64,000 nucleotides of DNA from CAVSRC01 sp963782045 (GTDB lineage: Bacteria > Pseudomonadota > Alphaproteobacteria > Rhizobiales > Kaistiaceae). Every line of letters starts with the position of its first letter. The stretch's first letter is position 1. Under the pieces are notes generated by a model. That model saw only the letters and a list, made by a program, of their open reading frames with translations. It did not search any database and had not been told where the DNA came from. The translations under genes were made by a program, and so were the position numbers. Of the stretch, positions 1-8,000 are shown in pieces. The DNA is taken from the NCBI GenBank assembly GCA_963782045.1, contig CAWAIR010000005.1, forward strand, positions 124,001 to 188,000, in the 5' to 3' direction.

Positions 1-1116
1 CGCTACTGGGTCGAGGAATGCCACGTCGATGGCTTCCGCTTCGACCTGACCACTGCGCTCGGCCGCGAATACGATCAGTTCGACACCAACGCCGTCTTCT
101 TCGACGCCATCCGCCAGGACCCGGTGCTGCAGCGTTCCAAGATGATCGCCGAACCGTGGGACCTCGGCCCCAACGGCTACCAGGTGGGCAATTTCCCGCC
201 CGGCTGGGCGGAATGGAACGGCCGCTATCGCGACACCGTGCGCTCGTTCTGGAAAGGCGACGAGGGTCAGTTGCCGGCCTTCGCCCAGAGCCTCTTGGGC
301 TCGGCCGACCTCTATGACCACCGCGGTCGCAAGCCATGGGCGAGCGTCAATTTCGTCACCGCCCACGACGGCTTCACCCTCGCCGACCTGTGGTCCTACA
401 ACGACAAGCACAACGAGGCCAACGGCGAGGGCAATCGCGACGGCCACAGCGACAACCGTAGCTGGAACTGCGGCGTCGAGGGGCCGACCGAGGACCCCGA
501 CATCCGCAAGCTGCGCGAACGCATGCGGCGCAACAGCATCGCCACCCTGCTGCTCTCCCAGGGCGCGCCGATGGTGCTGATGGGCGATGAGATCGGCCGC
601 ACCCAGAACGGCAACAACAACGCCTATTGCCAGGACAACGAGACCACCTGGATGCGCTGGCGCGCGATGACCGGGCGCGACTTCGCCTTCATGGAGTTCG
701 TCCGCGGCGTCATCGCCGTGCGCAAGCGCTATCCGATCCTGTGCTCGCCGCATTTCCTCCACGGTACCCAGATCAACGGCGATGGTACCCGCGATGTCAT
801 CTGGCTGAGGCCCGACGGCAAGGAGATGGACAACGGCTCGTGGGACGACAAGGCGGCCAGGAGCGTCGGTGTCATGCTGGGCGATATCCCCGGCCGCGTG
901 CTCATTCTCATCAACGCCTATCATGAGCCGGTGCCCTTCCGCCTTCCCAACGGCGGGCGGCCCTACTGGCGGGTGCGCATCGACGCCGGCAGCGGCGAGA
1001 TCGACCCGCCCGACCGCGGCTATCCCGTCGATGGCACGCTCCAGCTTGAAGGGCGCAGCCTCATCATGCTGGCGGGGGATACGGTCATGCGCAACAGCAG
1101 GGAGGCAGCGAAATGA
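1..1116 (+). CDS. glgX: Glycogen debranching enzyme GlgX, C-terminal part (cut by window edge)
   Basis: Cytoplasmic GH13 isoamylase-type enzyme that hydrolyses alpha-1,6 branches of glycogen. The reading frame is open from base 1, so the N-terminus lies outside the window and 371 residues are visible. Catalytic motifs appear in family order: VDGFRFDL (nucleophile Asp) near visible residue 15, MIAEPWD (acid/base Glu) near 51, and TAHDGF (transition-state Asp) near 122. The motif GDEIGRTQNGNNNAYCQD is typical of GlgX. Its stop overlaps the malQ start (ATGA), so the two are translationally coupled and probably part of a glg operon extending upstream. Confidence 0.95.
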   Translation, partial: RYWVEECHVDGFRFDLTTALGREYDQFDTNAVFFDAIRQDPVLQRSKMIAEPWDLGPNGYQVGNFPPGWAEWNGRYRDTVRSFWKGDEGQLPAFAQSLLGSADLYDHRGRKPWASVNFVTAHDGFTLADLWSYNDKHNEANGEGNRDGHSDNRSWNCGVEGPTEDPDIRKLRERMRRNSIATLLLSQGAPMVLMGDEIGRTQNGNNNAYCQDNETTWMRWRAMTGRDFAFMEFVRGVIAVRKRYPILCSPHFLHGTQINGDGTRDVIWLRPDGKEMDNGSWDDKAARSVGVMLGDIPGRVLILINAYHEPVPFRLPNGGRPYWRVRIDAGSGEIDPPDRGYPVDGTLQLEGRSLIMLAGDTVMRNSREAAK

Positions 1117-2987
1117 GCGACGACCTCAACCGTCTGGCCGAGCGCGCCGGCATCGAACGCAGCTACCTTTCCCTCATGGGGCCGGTGGTCAGCGCGGCGG
1201 ACGCGCCGCTCCGCGCGACGTTGGCCGCGTTGGGCATCGCCGCCGGCGACGATCGGGCGGTCGCGGAGAGCCTCGCCACCGTCGAGGCTCGCGACCCGGG
1301 TCCGATGCAGGCGCCCGACGGCATTGCCTGTTACGTGCCCGACTGGCTGCGCGACACCCGCTGCTGGGGCATCGCCTGCCAGCTCTACAGCCTGCGCTCC
1401 CGGCGCAACTGGGGCATCGGCGATTTCGAGGACCTTGCCCGTTTCGCCGAGATCGCGGCGGAAGCCGGCGCCGATTTCGTCGGCGTCAACCCGCTGCACG
1501 CCCTGTTCATGGCCGACGCCCGCAAGTTCAGCCCGTTCTCGCCGTCGAGCCGCCACTTCCTCAATCCGCTCTACATCGCGCTCGATCACGTGCCCGGCGC
1601 CGCCAAGGTGCTCGCCGAATTCGAGGTCCCGGCGGAGGTGCACGAGGCCAGGTTCGTCGATTACGCCGCCGTCGGCCCGCTCAAGCTGAAGGCGTTGACC
1701 TACCTCTTCCGCACCTTCCGCGAGGCCGGCGATCCGGCCGCCACGCGCGCATTCGAGGATTATGTCGCCGCCGCCGGCCGCCCGCTCTATCTGCACGCTT
1801 TGTTCGAGGCGCTGTCGCAGGCGATGGTCGAGGAGGGCCACGGCGCCAGCTGGCACGTCTGGCCGGAGGAATACCGCCATCCGGCAAACCGTGCCGTCAC
1901 CGCCTTCGCCGCCGGCCATGCCGGGGCGATCGCCTTCCATTCGTGGCTGCAGTGGACCGCCGAGCGGCAGCTTGGCGAGGCCCAGGCCCGCGCCAAGGCG
2001 GCGGGCATGCGCATCGGCCTCTATCTCGACATGGCGGTCGGTGTCGCCCCCGACGGCTCGGCCACCTGGTCGGATCGCGAACTGACCGTGCCTTCGGTGC
2101 GCATCGGGGCGCCGCCCGACTATTACAATGCCGACGGCCAGGACTGGGGCGTGGCGCCGCTGTCGCCGGCCGCCCTCCAGGCGCGCGACTACCAGCCCTA
2201 TCGCGAGGTCATCGACACGGTGCTCCGCCATGCCGGGGCGCTGCGCATCGACCACGCCATGAGCCTCTACCGGCTGTTCTGGATCTCGGAAGGCTTCACC
2301 GCCGCCGACGGCGTCTACGTGCGCTATCCGCTCGCCGAGATGCTGCGCACGCTCGCCGAGGTGTCGCAGTCCGAACAGGCGATCGTCATCGGCGAGGCGC
2401 TCGGCGTCGTCCCCAAGGGCTTCCCCGAGGTGTTGAGCGCCACCGAGATCCAGGCCTATGTGGTCTATTTCTTCGAGAAGCGCGGCGAGGATTTCATTCC
2501 GATCGCCGAATATCCGCGCGAGGCGCTGGCCTGCATCACCACCCACGACCTGCACACGCTCTCCGGTTGGTGGAGCGCCCACGACCTTACCACCCGCCGC
2601 GGCTTCGGCTATCTGAAGGAGGAGGATGTCGAGCAGGCGCTGGCCGAGCGCGCCAGCGAGCGGCTGCACCTGCTCTACACGCTCGCCGATCACGAACTGC
2701 TGCCGCGCGATGTCTGGGCCGTGCGCGACGGCGATCAGCCGCCGCCGGCGCTGATCCCGGTGTCGGTCGCCGTCGCCCTCCACCGGCTGGTGGCGCGCTC
2801 GCCCTCGCGCCTGTTCGTGCTGGCGATCGAGGACCTCACCGCCGATCCCGAGCAGGTCAACATCCCCGGCACCGTCGACGAGCACCCCAACTGGCGGCGG
2901 AGAATCGTCTGCGATATCGAGGACCTGCCCGACCATCCCTTCTTCAAGGCGATCACCGCGGCGCTGCGCGAGGAGCGCCCGCGCTGA
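1113..2987 (+). CDS. malQ: 4-alpha-glucanotransferase (amylomaltase)
   Basis: GH77 disproportionating enzyme that transfers maltodextrin segments between glucans, recycling the short chains released by GlgX. The 624-residue length is typical of the bacterial form with an N-terminal extension before the barrel. The core begins around residue 85 (WGIACQLYSLRSRRNWGIGD). Active-site regions are IGLYLDMAVGV near 300, GALRIDHAMSLYRLFW near 375 and IVIGEALG near 424. The ATG overlaps the glgX stop by four bases. The pairing glgX-malQ indicates glycogen and maltodextrin turnover. Confidence 0.95.
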   Translation: MSDDLNRLAERAGIERSYLSLMGPVVSAADAPLRATLAALGIAAGDDRAVAESLATVEARDPGPMQAPDGIACYVPDWLRDTRCWGIACQLYSLRSRRNWGIGDFEDLARFAEIAAEAGADFVGVNPLHALFMADARKFSPFSPSSRHFLNPLYIALDHVPGAAKVLAEFEVPAEVHEARFVDYAAVGPLKLKALTYLFRTFREAGDPAATRAFEDYVAAAGRPLYLHALFEALSQAMVEEGHGASWHVWPEEYRHPANRAVTAFAAGHAGAIAFHSWLQWTAERQLGEAQARAKAAGMRIGLYLDMAVGVAPDGSATWSDRELTVPSVRIGAPPDYYNADGQDWGVAPLSPAALQARDYQPYREVIDTVLRHAGALRIDHAMSLYRLFWISEGFTAADGVYVRYPLAEMLRTLAEVSQSEQAIVIGEALGVVPKGFPEVLSATEIQAYVVYFFEKRGEDFIPIAEYPREALACITTHDLHTLSGWWSAHDLTTRRGFGYLKEEDVEQALAERASERLHLLYTLADHELLPRDVWAVRDGDQPPPALIPVSVAVALHRLVARSPSRLFVLAIEDLTADPEQVNIPGTVDEHPNWRRRIVCDIEDLPDHPFFKAITAALREERPR

Positions 2988-3125
2988 GCCGCACACGCGC
3001 ACCCCGTCATCCTCCGCGACAGCGGGGGGATCGGGTGCAGCAGGCTCACCGCGCCAGTACGGCGTCGAAGCTGCCGGAGGACGATCCCCGGTCGTGGCTT
3101 CGCCTTGCCGGTCGTCCGCCGCCCG

Positions 3126-4130
3126 CTACGCGCCGCTGCCGTAACCGGTCAGGATGTTGATGTACTGGCTGCGCACCAGCCGCTCGCGGTCGTGCAGGAA
3201 GGCGGCGGCAAGCCGCCCGCGCACCTTGCCGATGTCGTCGAAGCCGCGGCCGTCCATCCAGGTCTCCAGGGCCCGGCGCAGCGCGCCGATGTATTCCGGT
3301 CCGTGGCGGAGCAGCGCCGAGGCGGTCATCACCACGTCGGCGCCGGCCAGCAGGTACTTCACCACCTCGGTGCCGGTCTCCACCCCGCCGGTCGCCGCCA
3401 GCGAGGCGTCGACCCGTCCCGCCAGCAGCGAGATCCACAACAGCGCCTGACGGATCTCGTAAGGGTGGGAAAGCTCGAGCGTCGGCTGCGGCGAGAGCGT
3501 CGCCAGATCGATGTCGGGCTGGTAGAAGCGGTTGAACATCACCAGCCCCCGCGCCCCCGCCTTGGCGACCTGGCTGGCATGGTGCGCCGGCGCCGAAAGC
3601 CAGGGGCCCAGCTTGACCGCCACCGGAATGGAGACCGCCAGGCACACCGCCCGCACCGTCTCGATCGAGCGCCGCTCGACGTCCGCCGCGCTCTCTCGCG
3701 CGTCGGTCGGCACGCGATAGAGGTTGACCTCGATCGCCGCCGCACCCGCCTGCTCCAGGTCGTGGGCGAACTCAGTCCATCCCTCTGGGGTCGAGCCGTT
3801 CAGGCTGGCAATGATCGGGATCGAACAGGAATCGACCGCCCGTCTCAGGATCTCCAGCCGCGCCTGCAGACCGCCGACGCGAAACGCCGTCAGTTCGGGG
3901 AAGTAGCCGCCGGCCGCTTCCGGCTGGGTCGAGCTACCCTGCTCGACCAACTCCGTATAGGCGGTGTCCTCGGCCTCGACCTCCTCCTCGTAGATCGACG
4001 GCATCACCACCGCCGCCGCACCGGCGTCCTCCAGGCGGCGGATTCCGTCGAATTCGCGCGACAGCGGCGAGGCCGAGGCGACGATCGGATGGTCGAGTTC
4101 CAGTCCGAGATAGGTGGTGGCGAGTTTCAT
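3126..4130 (-). CDS. Dihydroorotate dehydrogenase-like protein linked to nifJ
   Basis: TIM-barrel flavoprotein of the dihydroorotate dehydrogenase superfamily, 334 residues. The N-terminal HPIVASASPLS and the glycine-rich phosphate region LAATGGVETGTEVVKYLLAGAD near residue 255 fit an FMN-binding barrel. It has only two cysteines and no ferredoxin module, unlike PreA-type dihydropyrimidine dehydrogenases. It is probably not the pyrimidine-biosynthesis PyrD. This subfamily commonly sits next to nifJ, as here, but its substrate is not established to my knowledge. It lies downstream of nifJ on the same strand, separated by an inverted-repeat element whose edge supplies the weak Shine-Dalgarno-like AAGG. 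Confidence 0.8.
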   Translation of the reverse strand: MKLATTYLGLELDHPIVASASPLSREFDGIRRLEDAGAAAVVMPSIYEEEVEAEDTAYTELVEQGSSTQPEAAGGYFPELTAFRVGGLQARLEILRRAVDSCSIPIIASLNGSTPEGWTEFAHDLEQAGAAAIEVNLYRVPTDARESAADVERRSIETVRAVCLAVSIPVAVKLGPWLSAPAHHASQVAKAGARGLVMFNRFYQPDIDLATLSPQPTLELSHPYEIRQALLWISLLAGRVDASLAATGGVETGTEVVKYLLAGADVVMTASALLRHGPEYIGALRRALETWMDGRGFDDIGKVRGRLAAAFLHDRERLVRSQYINILTGYGSGA

Positions 4131-4135
4131 GCGTC

Positions 4136-4408
4136 TAGAGCCTTGTACAGCCAGATGGGATCAATTCCGTTTCTCGACCGGGGAGGCGATCCGGCGCCGA
4201 GACCGGCGAAGGGCGATGCCGGGCATCGGTCGATCCGGGATCGGCGTTGGGCGCCCGCCGGTCGGAAACCCGAAGGGACGGGCGCTTTTGCGCCATTATC
4301 GTCGCCGCCGGCCTCGGCCGTACCCCGGGTACGCCCGTCGCCCGCCGGCTTGATCCTGCCGCAAAATCGCTCCGTCGGAATGGTTCCATCTGGCTGCACA
4401 AGGCTCTA
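4136..4408. mobile_element. MITE-like element with 33/34-bp terminal inverted repeats
   Basis: The left arm (4136-4169) and the reverse complement of the right arm (4376-4408) both read TAGAGCCTTGT, then A or G, then CAGCCAGATGG, and end in ATTCCG after a short divergent stretch. Each arm is bordered by TA (4136-4137 and 4407-4408), which would fit a TA target duplication of the IS630/Tc1-mariner type. The interior is about 200 bp, has nested palindromes such as CGTACCCCGGGTACG near 4319, and no convincing coding frame. It sits two bases past the nifJ stop and five bases before the next gene's start codon. Classing it as a mobile element is inference; it could be a dispersed intergenic repeat with another role. 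Confidence 0.6.
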
Positions 4409-4410
4409 CC

Positions 4411-7400
4411 TCACGCGCTTTCCCAGTTGGGCAGGAAGCGGCTGCCGTCGCGCGCCGCCAGGTCTTCATAGCTGCGGTAGCGCTCGTCGACCGCCGCCTG
4501 CGCCTGGCGCATCATCTGCGCCGCCGCCTCGCGGTTGCCCTGGGTCAGCACGCTATAGCGCAGCTCGTTGTAGGCGAACTCCTCGAGCTTGAGCCGCGGC
4601 CGGGTCGAATCGAGGCGGAACGGGTTGGCGCCGCTGTTGCGCAGCGACGGGTCGTAGCGGAACAGCGGCCAGTAGCCGGAGGCGGTGGCCCGCGCCTGCT
4701 GCTTCATGCCGTGGCGGAGGTCGAAGCCGTGCGCGATGCAGTGCGAATAGGCCAGCACCAGCGACGGGCCGGGATAGGCTTCCGCCTCGCGCAGCGCCAC
4801 CAGCGCCTGCTCGGCATTCGCGCCCATGGCGATCTGCGCCACATAGACGTAGCCGTAGCCGATCGCCTGCATGGCCAGGTCCTTGCGCGGCATCCGCTTG
4901 CCGGCGGCGGCGAACTTCGCCGAGGCGCCCAGCGGCGTTGCCTTGGAGGCCTGTCCGCCGGTGTTGGAATAGACGCCGGTGTCGAGCACCAGCACGTTGA
5001 CGTCGCGCGATTGCGCCAGCACGTGGTCGAGGCCGCCAAAGCCGATATCGTAGGCCCAGCCGTCGCCACCGACGCTCCACACGCTGCGCCGCACGAGGAA
5101 ATCGGCAAGCAGCCTGAGGTTGGCCGAATCGTCGTCGCTGCGCCCGTCGAGCTTGGCGGTCAGCGCTGCGACGCGCTCGTGCTGCGCCACGAACTCGCTC
5201 TCGCTCACCTGACGCGCGTCGAGGATCGTCTTGGCGAGCTCTTCGCCGACCACGGGGGCGAGCTTCTTGAGCAGTTGTCTTGCGAATGCGGTCTGCTGGT
5301 CGACCGCCAGGCGGTAGCCCAGACCGAACTCGGCATTGTCCTCGAACAGCGAGTTGGACCAGGCTGGGCCGCGCCCCTGTGCGTTGGTCGTCCACGGATG
5401 CGCCGGCAGGTTGCCGCCGTAGATTGACGAGCAGCCGGTGGCGTTGGCGATCTGCAGGCGGTCGCCGAAGAGCTGGCTGAGCAGCTTGACGTAGGGCGTC
5501 TCGCCACAGCCGGCGCAGGCGCCGGAGAATTCGAACAGCGGCTCGAGGAACTGGACGCCGCGCACGTTGGAGAAGTTGACCCGCGAGCGGTCGGGCAGCG
5601 GCAGCGTCTGGAAGAAGGCGAGGTTGTTCTTCTCGCGCTCGATCAGCGGCGCCTTGTCGGCCATGTCGATGGCCTTGTGGCCGGCTTCGGTCGGGCTGAG
5701 CGCCGGGCAGTTCTCGACGCAGATGCCGCAGCCGGTGCAGTCGTCGACGCTAATCTGCAGGGTGAAGCGGCTGCCCGGAAAGCCGCGCGCATTGACCGGC
5801 GCCGAGGGGAAGCTGTCGGGAGCGCCTTCGAGCGCCTCTTCCGGGTAGTACTTGGCGCGGATCACGCTGTGCGGGCAGACGATCGAGCATTGGCCGCACT
5901 GGATGCACAGATCGGCGTCCCAGCGCGGCACCTCGACGGCGATGTTGCGCTTCTCGTATGCCGTGGTCCCCGGCGGAAAGCTGCCGTCGATCGGCATGGC
6001 GCTCACCGGGATCTCGTCGCCGCGGCCGGCCATCATCTTGGCGGTCACGTTGCGCACGAAGGCCGGCGCGTCGTCGGGCACCAGCGGCGGCGGTTCGGCG
6101 CCGGTCAGCGTCGTCGGCACCTTGGCTTCGTGCAGATGCTCGAGCGCCGCGTCGACCGCGGCGAAGTTCTTCTCGACCACCGCGCCGCCCTTGCGGCCAT
6201 AGGCCTTCTCGATGGCGTGCTTGATGGCGGCAATCGCCTCGTCGCGCGGCAGCACGCCGGAGATGGCGAAGAAGCAGGTCTGCAGGATCGTGTTGACGCG
6301 CGGGCCGAGGCCGAGCTCCTGCGCCACCCTGGTAGCGTCGATGACGTAGAGGCGGAGCTTGCGGTCGAGGATGCGCTTCTGGACCGGCCGCGGCAGGTGG
6401 TCCCACACCTCGTCGGGGCCATAGGGGGCGTTGAGCAGGAAGGTCGCGCCCTCGCGCGCGGCGCCGAGCACGTCCAGTCGCTTGAGGAAATCGAACTTGT
6501 GGCAGGCGACGAAATCCGCGTGGCGGATGAGGTAGGGGCTGTTGATCGGCCGGTCGCCGAAGCGCAGGTGAGAGATCGTCTCGGCGCCGGACTTGTGCGA
6601 ATCGTAGACGAAATAGCCCTGGGCATAGCGGCCGGGCCTCTCGGCGATGATCTTCACGCTGTTCTTGTTGGCGCCCACCGTGCCGTCGGCGCCGAGGCCG
6701 TAGAAGACGGCGCGGGTGATGCCCTGCGGCTGGGTGTCGAGATCGCGGTCGTAGGTGAGGCTGGTGTGCGACACGTCGTCGTCGATGCCGATGGTGAAGC
6801 CGTTCTTCGGCGCCGCCTTGGCCAGTTCGTCGAACACCGCCTTGGCCATGCCGGGATGGAATTCCTTGGACGACAGGCCGTAGCGCCCGCCGATCACCCG
6901 CGGCATGGTGCATTCGCCGTCGGCGGCGGCGGTCGCCAGAGCGGTGACCACGTCCTGGTAGAGCGGCTCGCCGGTGCCACCGGGCTCCTTGCAGCGGTCG
7001 AGCACCGCGACCGATTTCACGCTTCGCGGCAGCGCGGCGAGGAAATGGGCGACCGAGAACGGGCGGTAGAGCAGCACCTGCAGCGCGCCGACCTTCTCGC
7101 CCTTGGCGGCCAGCGCCAGCGTCGTCTCGCGCACCACCTCGGCGCCCGAGCCCATGGAGATGACCACGCGCTCTGCCTGCGGGTCGCCGTCGTAGCGGAA
7201 CAGCATGTACTGGCGGCCCGAGAGCCTGGCGAGCTTGTCCATCTCCGCCTGCACGATGTCGGCGGTGGCGGCATAGAACGGGTTCGCCGTCTCGCGCGCC
7301 TGGAAGAAGGTGTCGGGATTGTGCGCCGTGCCGCGCACCACCGGATGCGCCGGGGAGAGCGCCCGTTCGCGGTGCGCCCTGACCAGCGTCTCGTCGATCA

Positions 7401-7980
7401 TCGCCCGCAGCGTCTCGTCGGAGAGCAGCGTCAGGCTGTTGACCTCGTGCGAGGTGCGGAAGCCGTCCATGAAGTGGATGAACGGTATGCGTGCCCTCAG
7501 CGTCGCCGCCTGGGCCACCACCGCCAGATCGTGCGCCTCCTGCACGGAGGCCGCCGCCAGCATGGCATAGCCGGTCGAGCGCGCCGCCATCACGTCCTGG
7601 TGGTCGCCGAAGATCGACAGCGCCTGGGTGGCCAGCGACCGCGCCGCCACATACATCACCGAGGCGGTTAGCTCGCCGGCGATCTTGAACATGTTGGGCA
7701 GCATCAGCATCAGGCCCTGCGAGGCCGTGAAGGTCGTCGACACCGCGCCGCTTTGCAGCGCGCCGTGCAGCGCGCCGGCGGCGCCGCCCTCGGACTGCAT
7801 TTCCTGCACGACCGGGATCGTGCCGAAGATGTTGGTGATGCCCTTGGATGCCCACTGGTCGGCGAGTTCGGCCATCGGCGAGGAGGGCGTGATCGGATAG
7901 ATCGCGCAGACCTCGTTCAACCGGTAGGCGACGTGGGCGACGGCGGTGTTGCCGTCCATGGTGTCCTTGGCGTCGGCCAT
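4411..7980 (-). CDS. nifJ: Pyruvate:ferredoxin (flavodoxin) oxidoreductase
   Basis: Single-chain PFOR of 1189 residues, the usual length. It oxidises pyruvate and CoA to acetyl-CoA and CO2, passing electrons to ferredoxin or flavodoxin. Domains in order: pyrimidine-binding domain with YPITPSSPMAE near 28; CoA/transketolase-type middle domains; two 4Fe-4S motifs (CIQCGQCSIVCP at 692-703 and CTGCGICVENCP at 748-759); proximal-cluster cysteines in ACAGCG near 822 and TGC at 850; and the TPP region GGDGWAYDIGFGG. Start ATG is preceded by GGAGACACC. It lies 20 bp after the GltD-like gene, so an operon is likely. It may supply low-potential electrons for nitrogen fixation or another sink, but no nif genes are visible here. 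Confidence 0.97.
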   Translation of the reverse strand: MADAKDTMDGNTAVAHVAYRLNEVCAIYPITPSSPMAELADQWASKGITNIFGTIPVVQEMQSEGGAAGALHGALQSGAVSTTFTASQGLMLMLPNMFKIAGELTASVMYVAARSLATQALSIFGDHQDVMAARSTGYAMLAAASVQEAHDLAVVAQAATLRARIPFIHFMDGFRTSHEVNSLTLLSDETLRAMIDETLVRAHRERALSPAHPVVRGTAHNPDTFFQARETANPFYAATADIVQAEMDKLARLSGRQYMLFRYDGDPQAERVVISMGSGAEVVRETTLALAAKGEKVGALQVLLYRPFSVAHFLAALPRSVKSVAVLDRCKEPGGTGEPLYQDVVTALATAAADGECTMPRVIGGRYGLSSKEFHPGMAKAVFDELAKAAPKNGFTIGIDDDVSHTSLTYDRDLDTQPQGITRAVFYGLGADGTVGANKNSVKIIAERPGRYAQGYFVYDSHKSGAETISHLRFGDRPINSPYLIRHADFVACHKFDFLKRLDVLGAAREGATFLLNAPYGPDEVWDHLPRPVQKRILDRKLRLYVIDATRVAQELGLGPRVNTILQTCFFAISGVLPRDEAIAAIKHAIEKAYGRKGGAVVEKNFAAVDAALEHLHEAKVPTTLTGAEPPPLVPDDAPAFVRNVTAKMMAGRGDEIPVSAMPIDGSFPPGTTAYEKRNIAVEVPRWDADLCIQCGQCSIVCPHSVIRAKYYPEEALEGAPDSFPSAPVNARGFPGSRFTLQISVDDCTGCGICVENCPALSPTEAGHKAIDMADKAPLIEREKNNLAFFQTLPLPDRSRVNFSNVRGVQFLEPLFEFSGACAGCGETPYVKLLSQLFGDRLQIANATGCSSIYGGNLPAHPWTTNAQGRGPAWSNSLFEDNAEFGLGYRLAVDQQTAFARQLLKKLAPVVGEELAKTILDARQVSESEFVAQHERVAALTAKLDGRSDDDSANLRLLADFLVRRSVWSVGGDGWAYDIGFGGLDHVLAQSRDVNVLVLDTGVYSNTGGQASKATPLGASAKFAAAGKRMPRKDLAMQAIGYGYVYVAQIAMGANAEQALVALREAEAYPGPSLVLAYSHCIAHGFDLRHGMKQQARATASGYWPLFRYDPSLRNSGANPFRLDSTRPRLKLEEFAYNELRYSVLTQGNREAAAQMMRQAQAAVDERYRSYEDLAARDGSRFLPNWESA

Positions 7981-8000
7981 GTTCCGGTGTCTCCTCGCGC

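Noticed and set aside
1020..3002. Long open frame on the minus strand (660 codons) across malQ
   Set aside because: Mirror of a GC-rich gene: it lies entirely opposite malQ, shows no domain motifs and has the Arg/Gly/Ala-heavy composition of antisense frames.
3046..3645. Minus-strand 199-codon frame at the end of malQ and within the DHOD-like gene
   Set aside because: It overlaps the DHOD-like gene in another frame of the same strand, whose own frame carries the family motifs.
4127..4471. Several overlapping small frames inside the inverted-repeat element
   Set aside because: Frames exist on both strands with no ribosome-binding sites or motifs, and symmetry of the element explains their presence.
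5677..7671. Open frame of 664 codons opposite nifJ
   Set aside because: Arg/His/Gly-rich translation with no recognisable motifs, while the minus strand encodes an intact, full-length PFOR.
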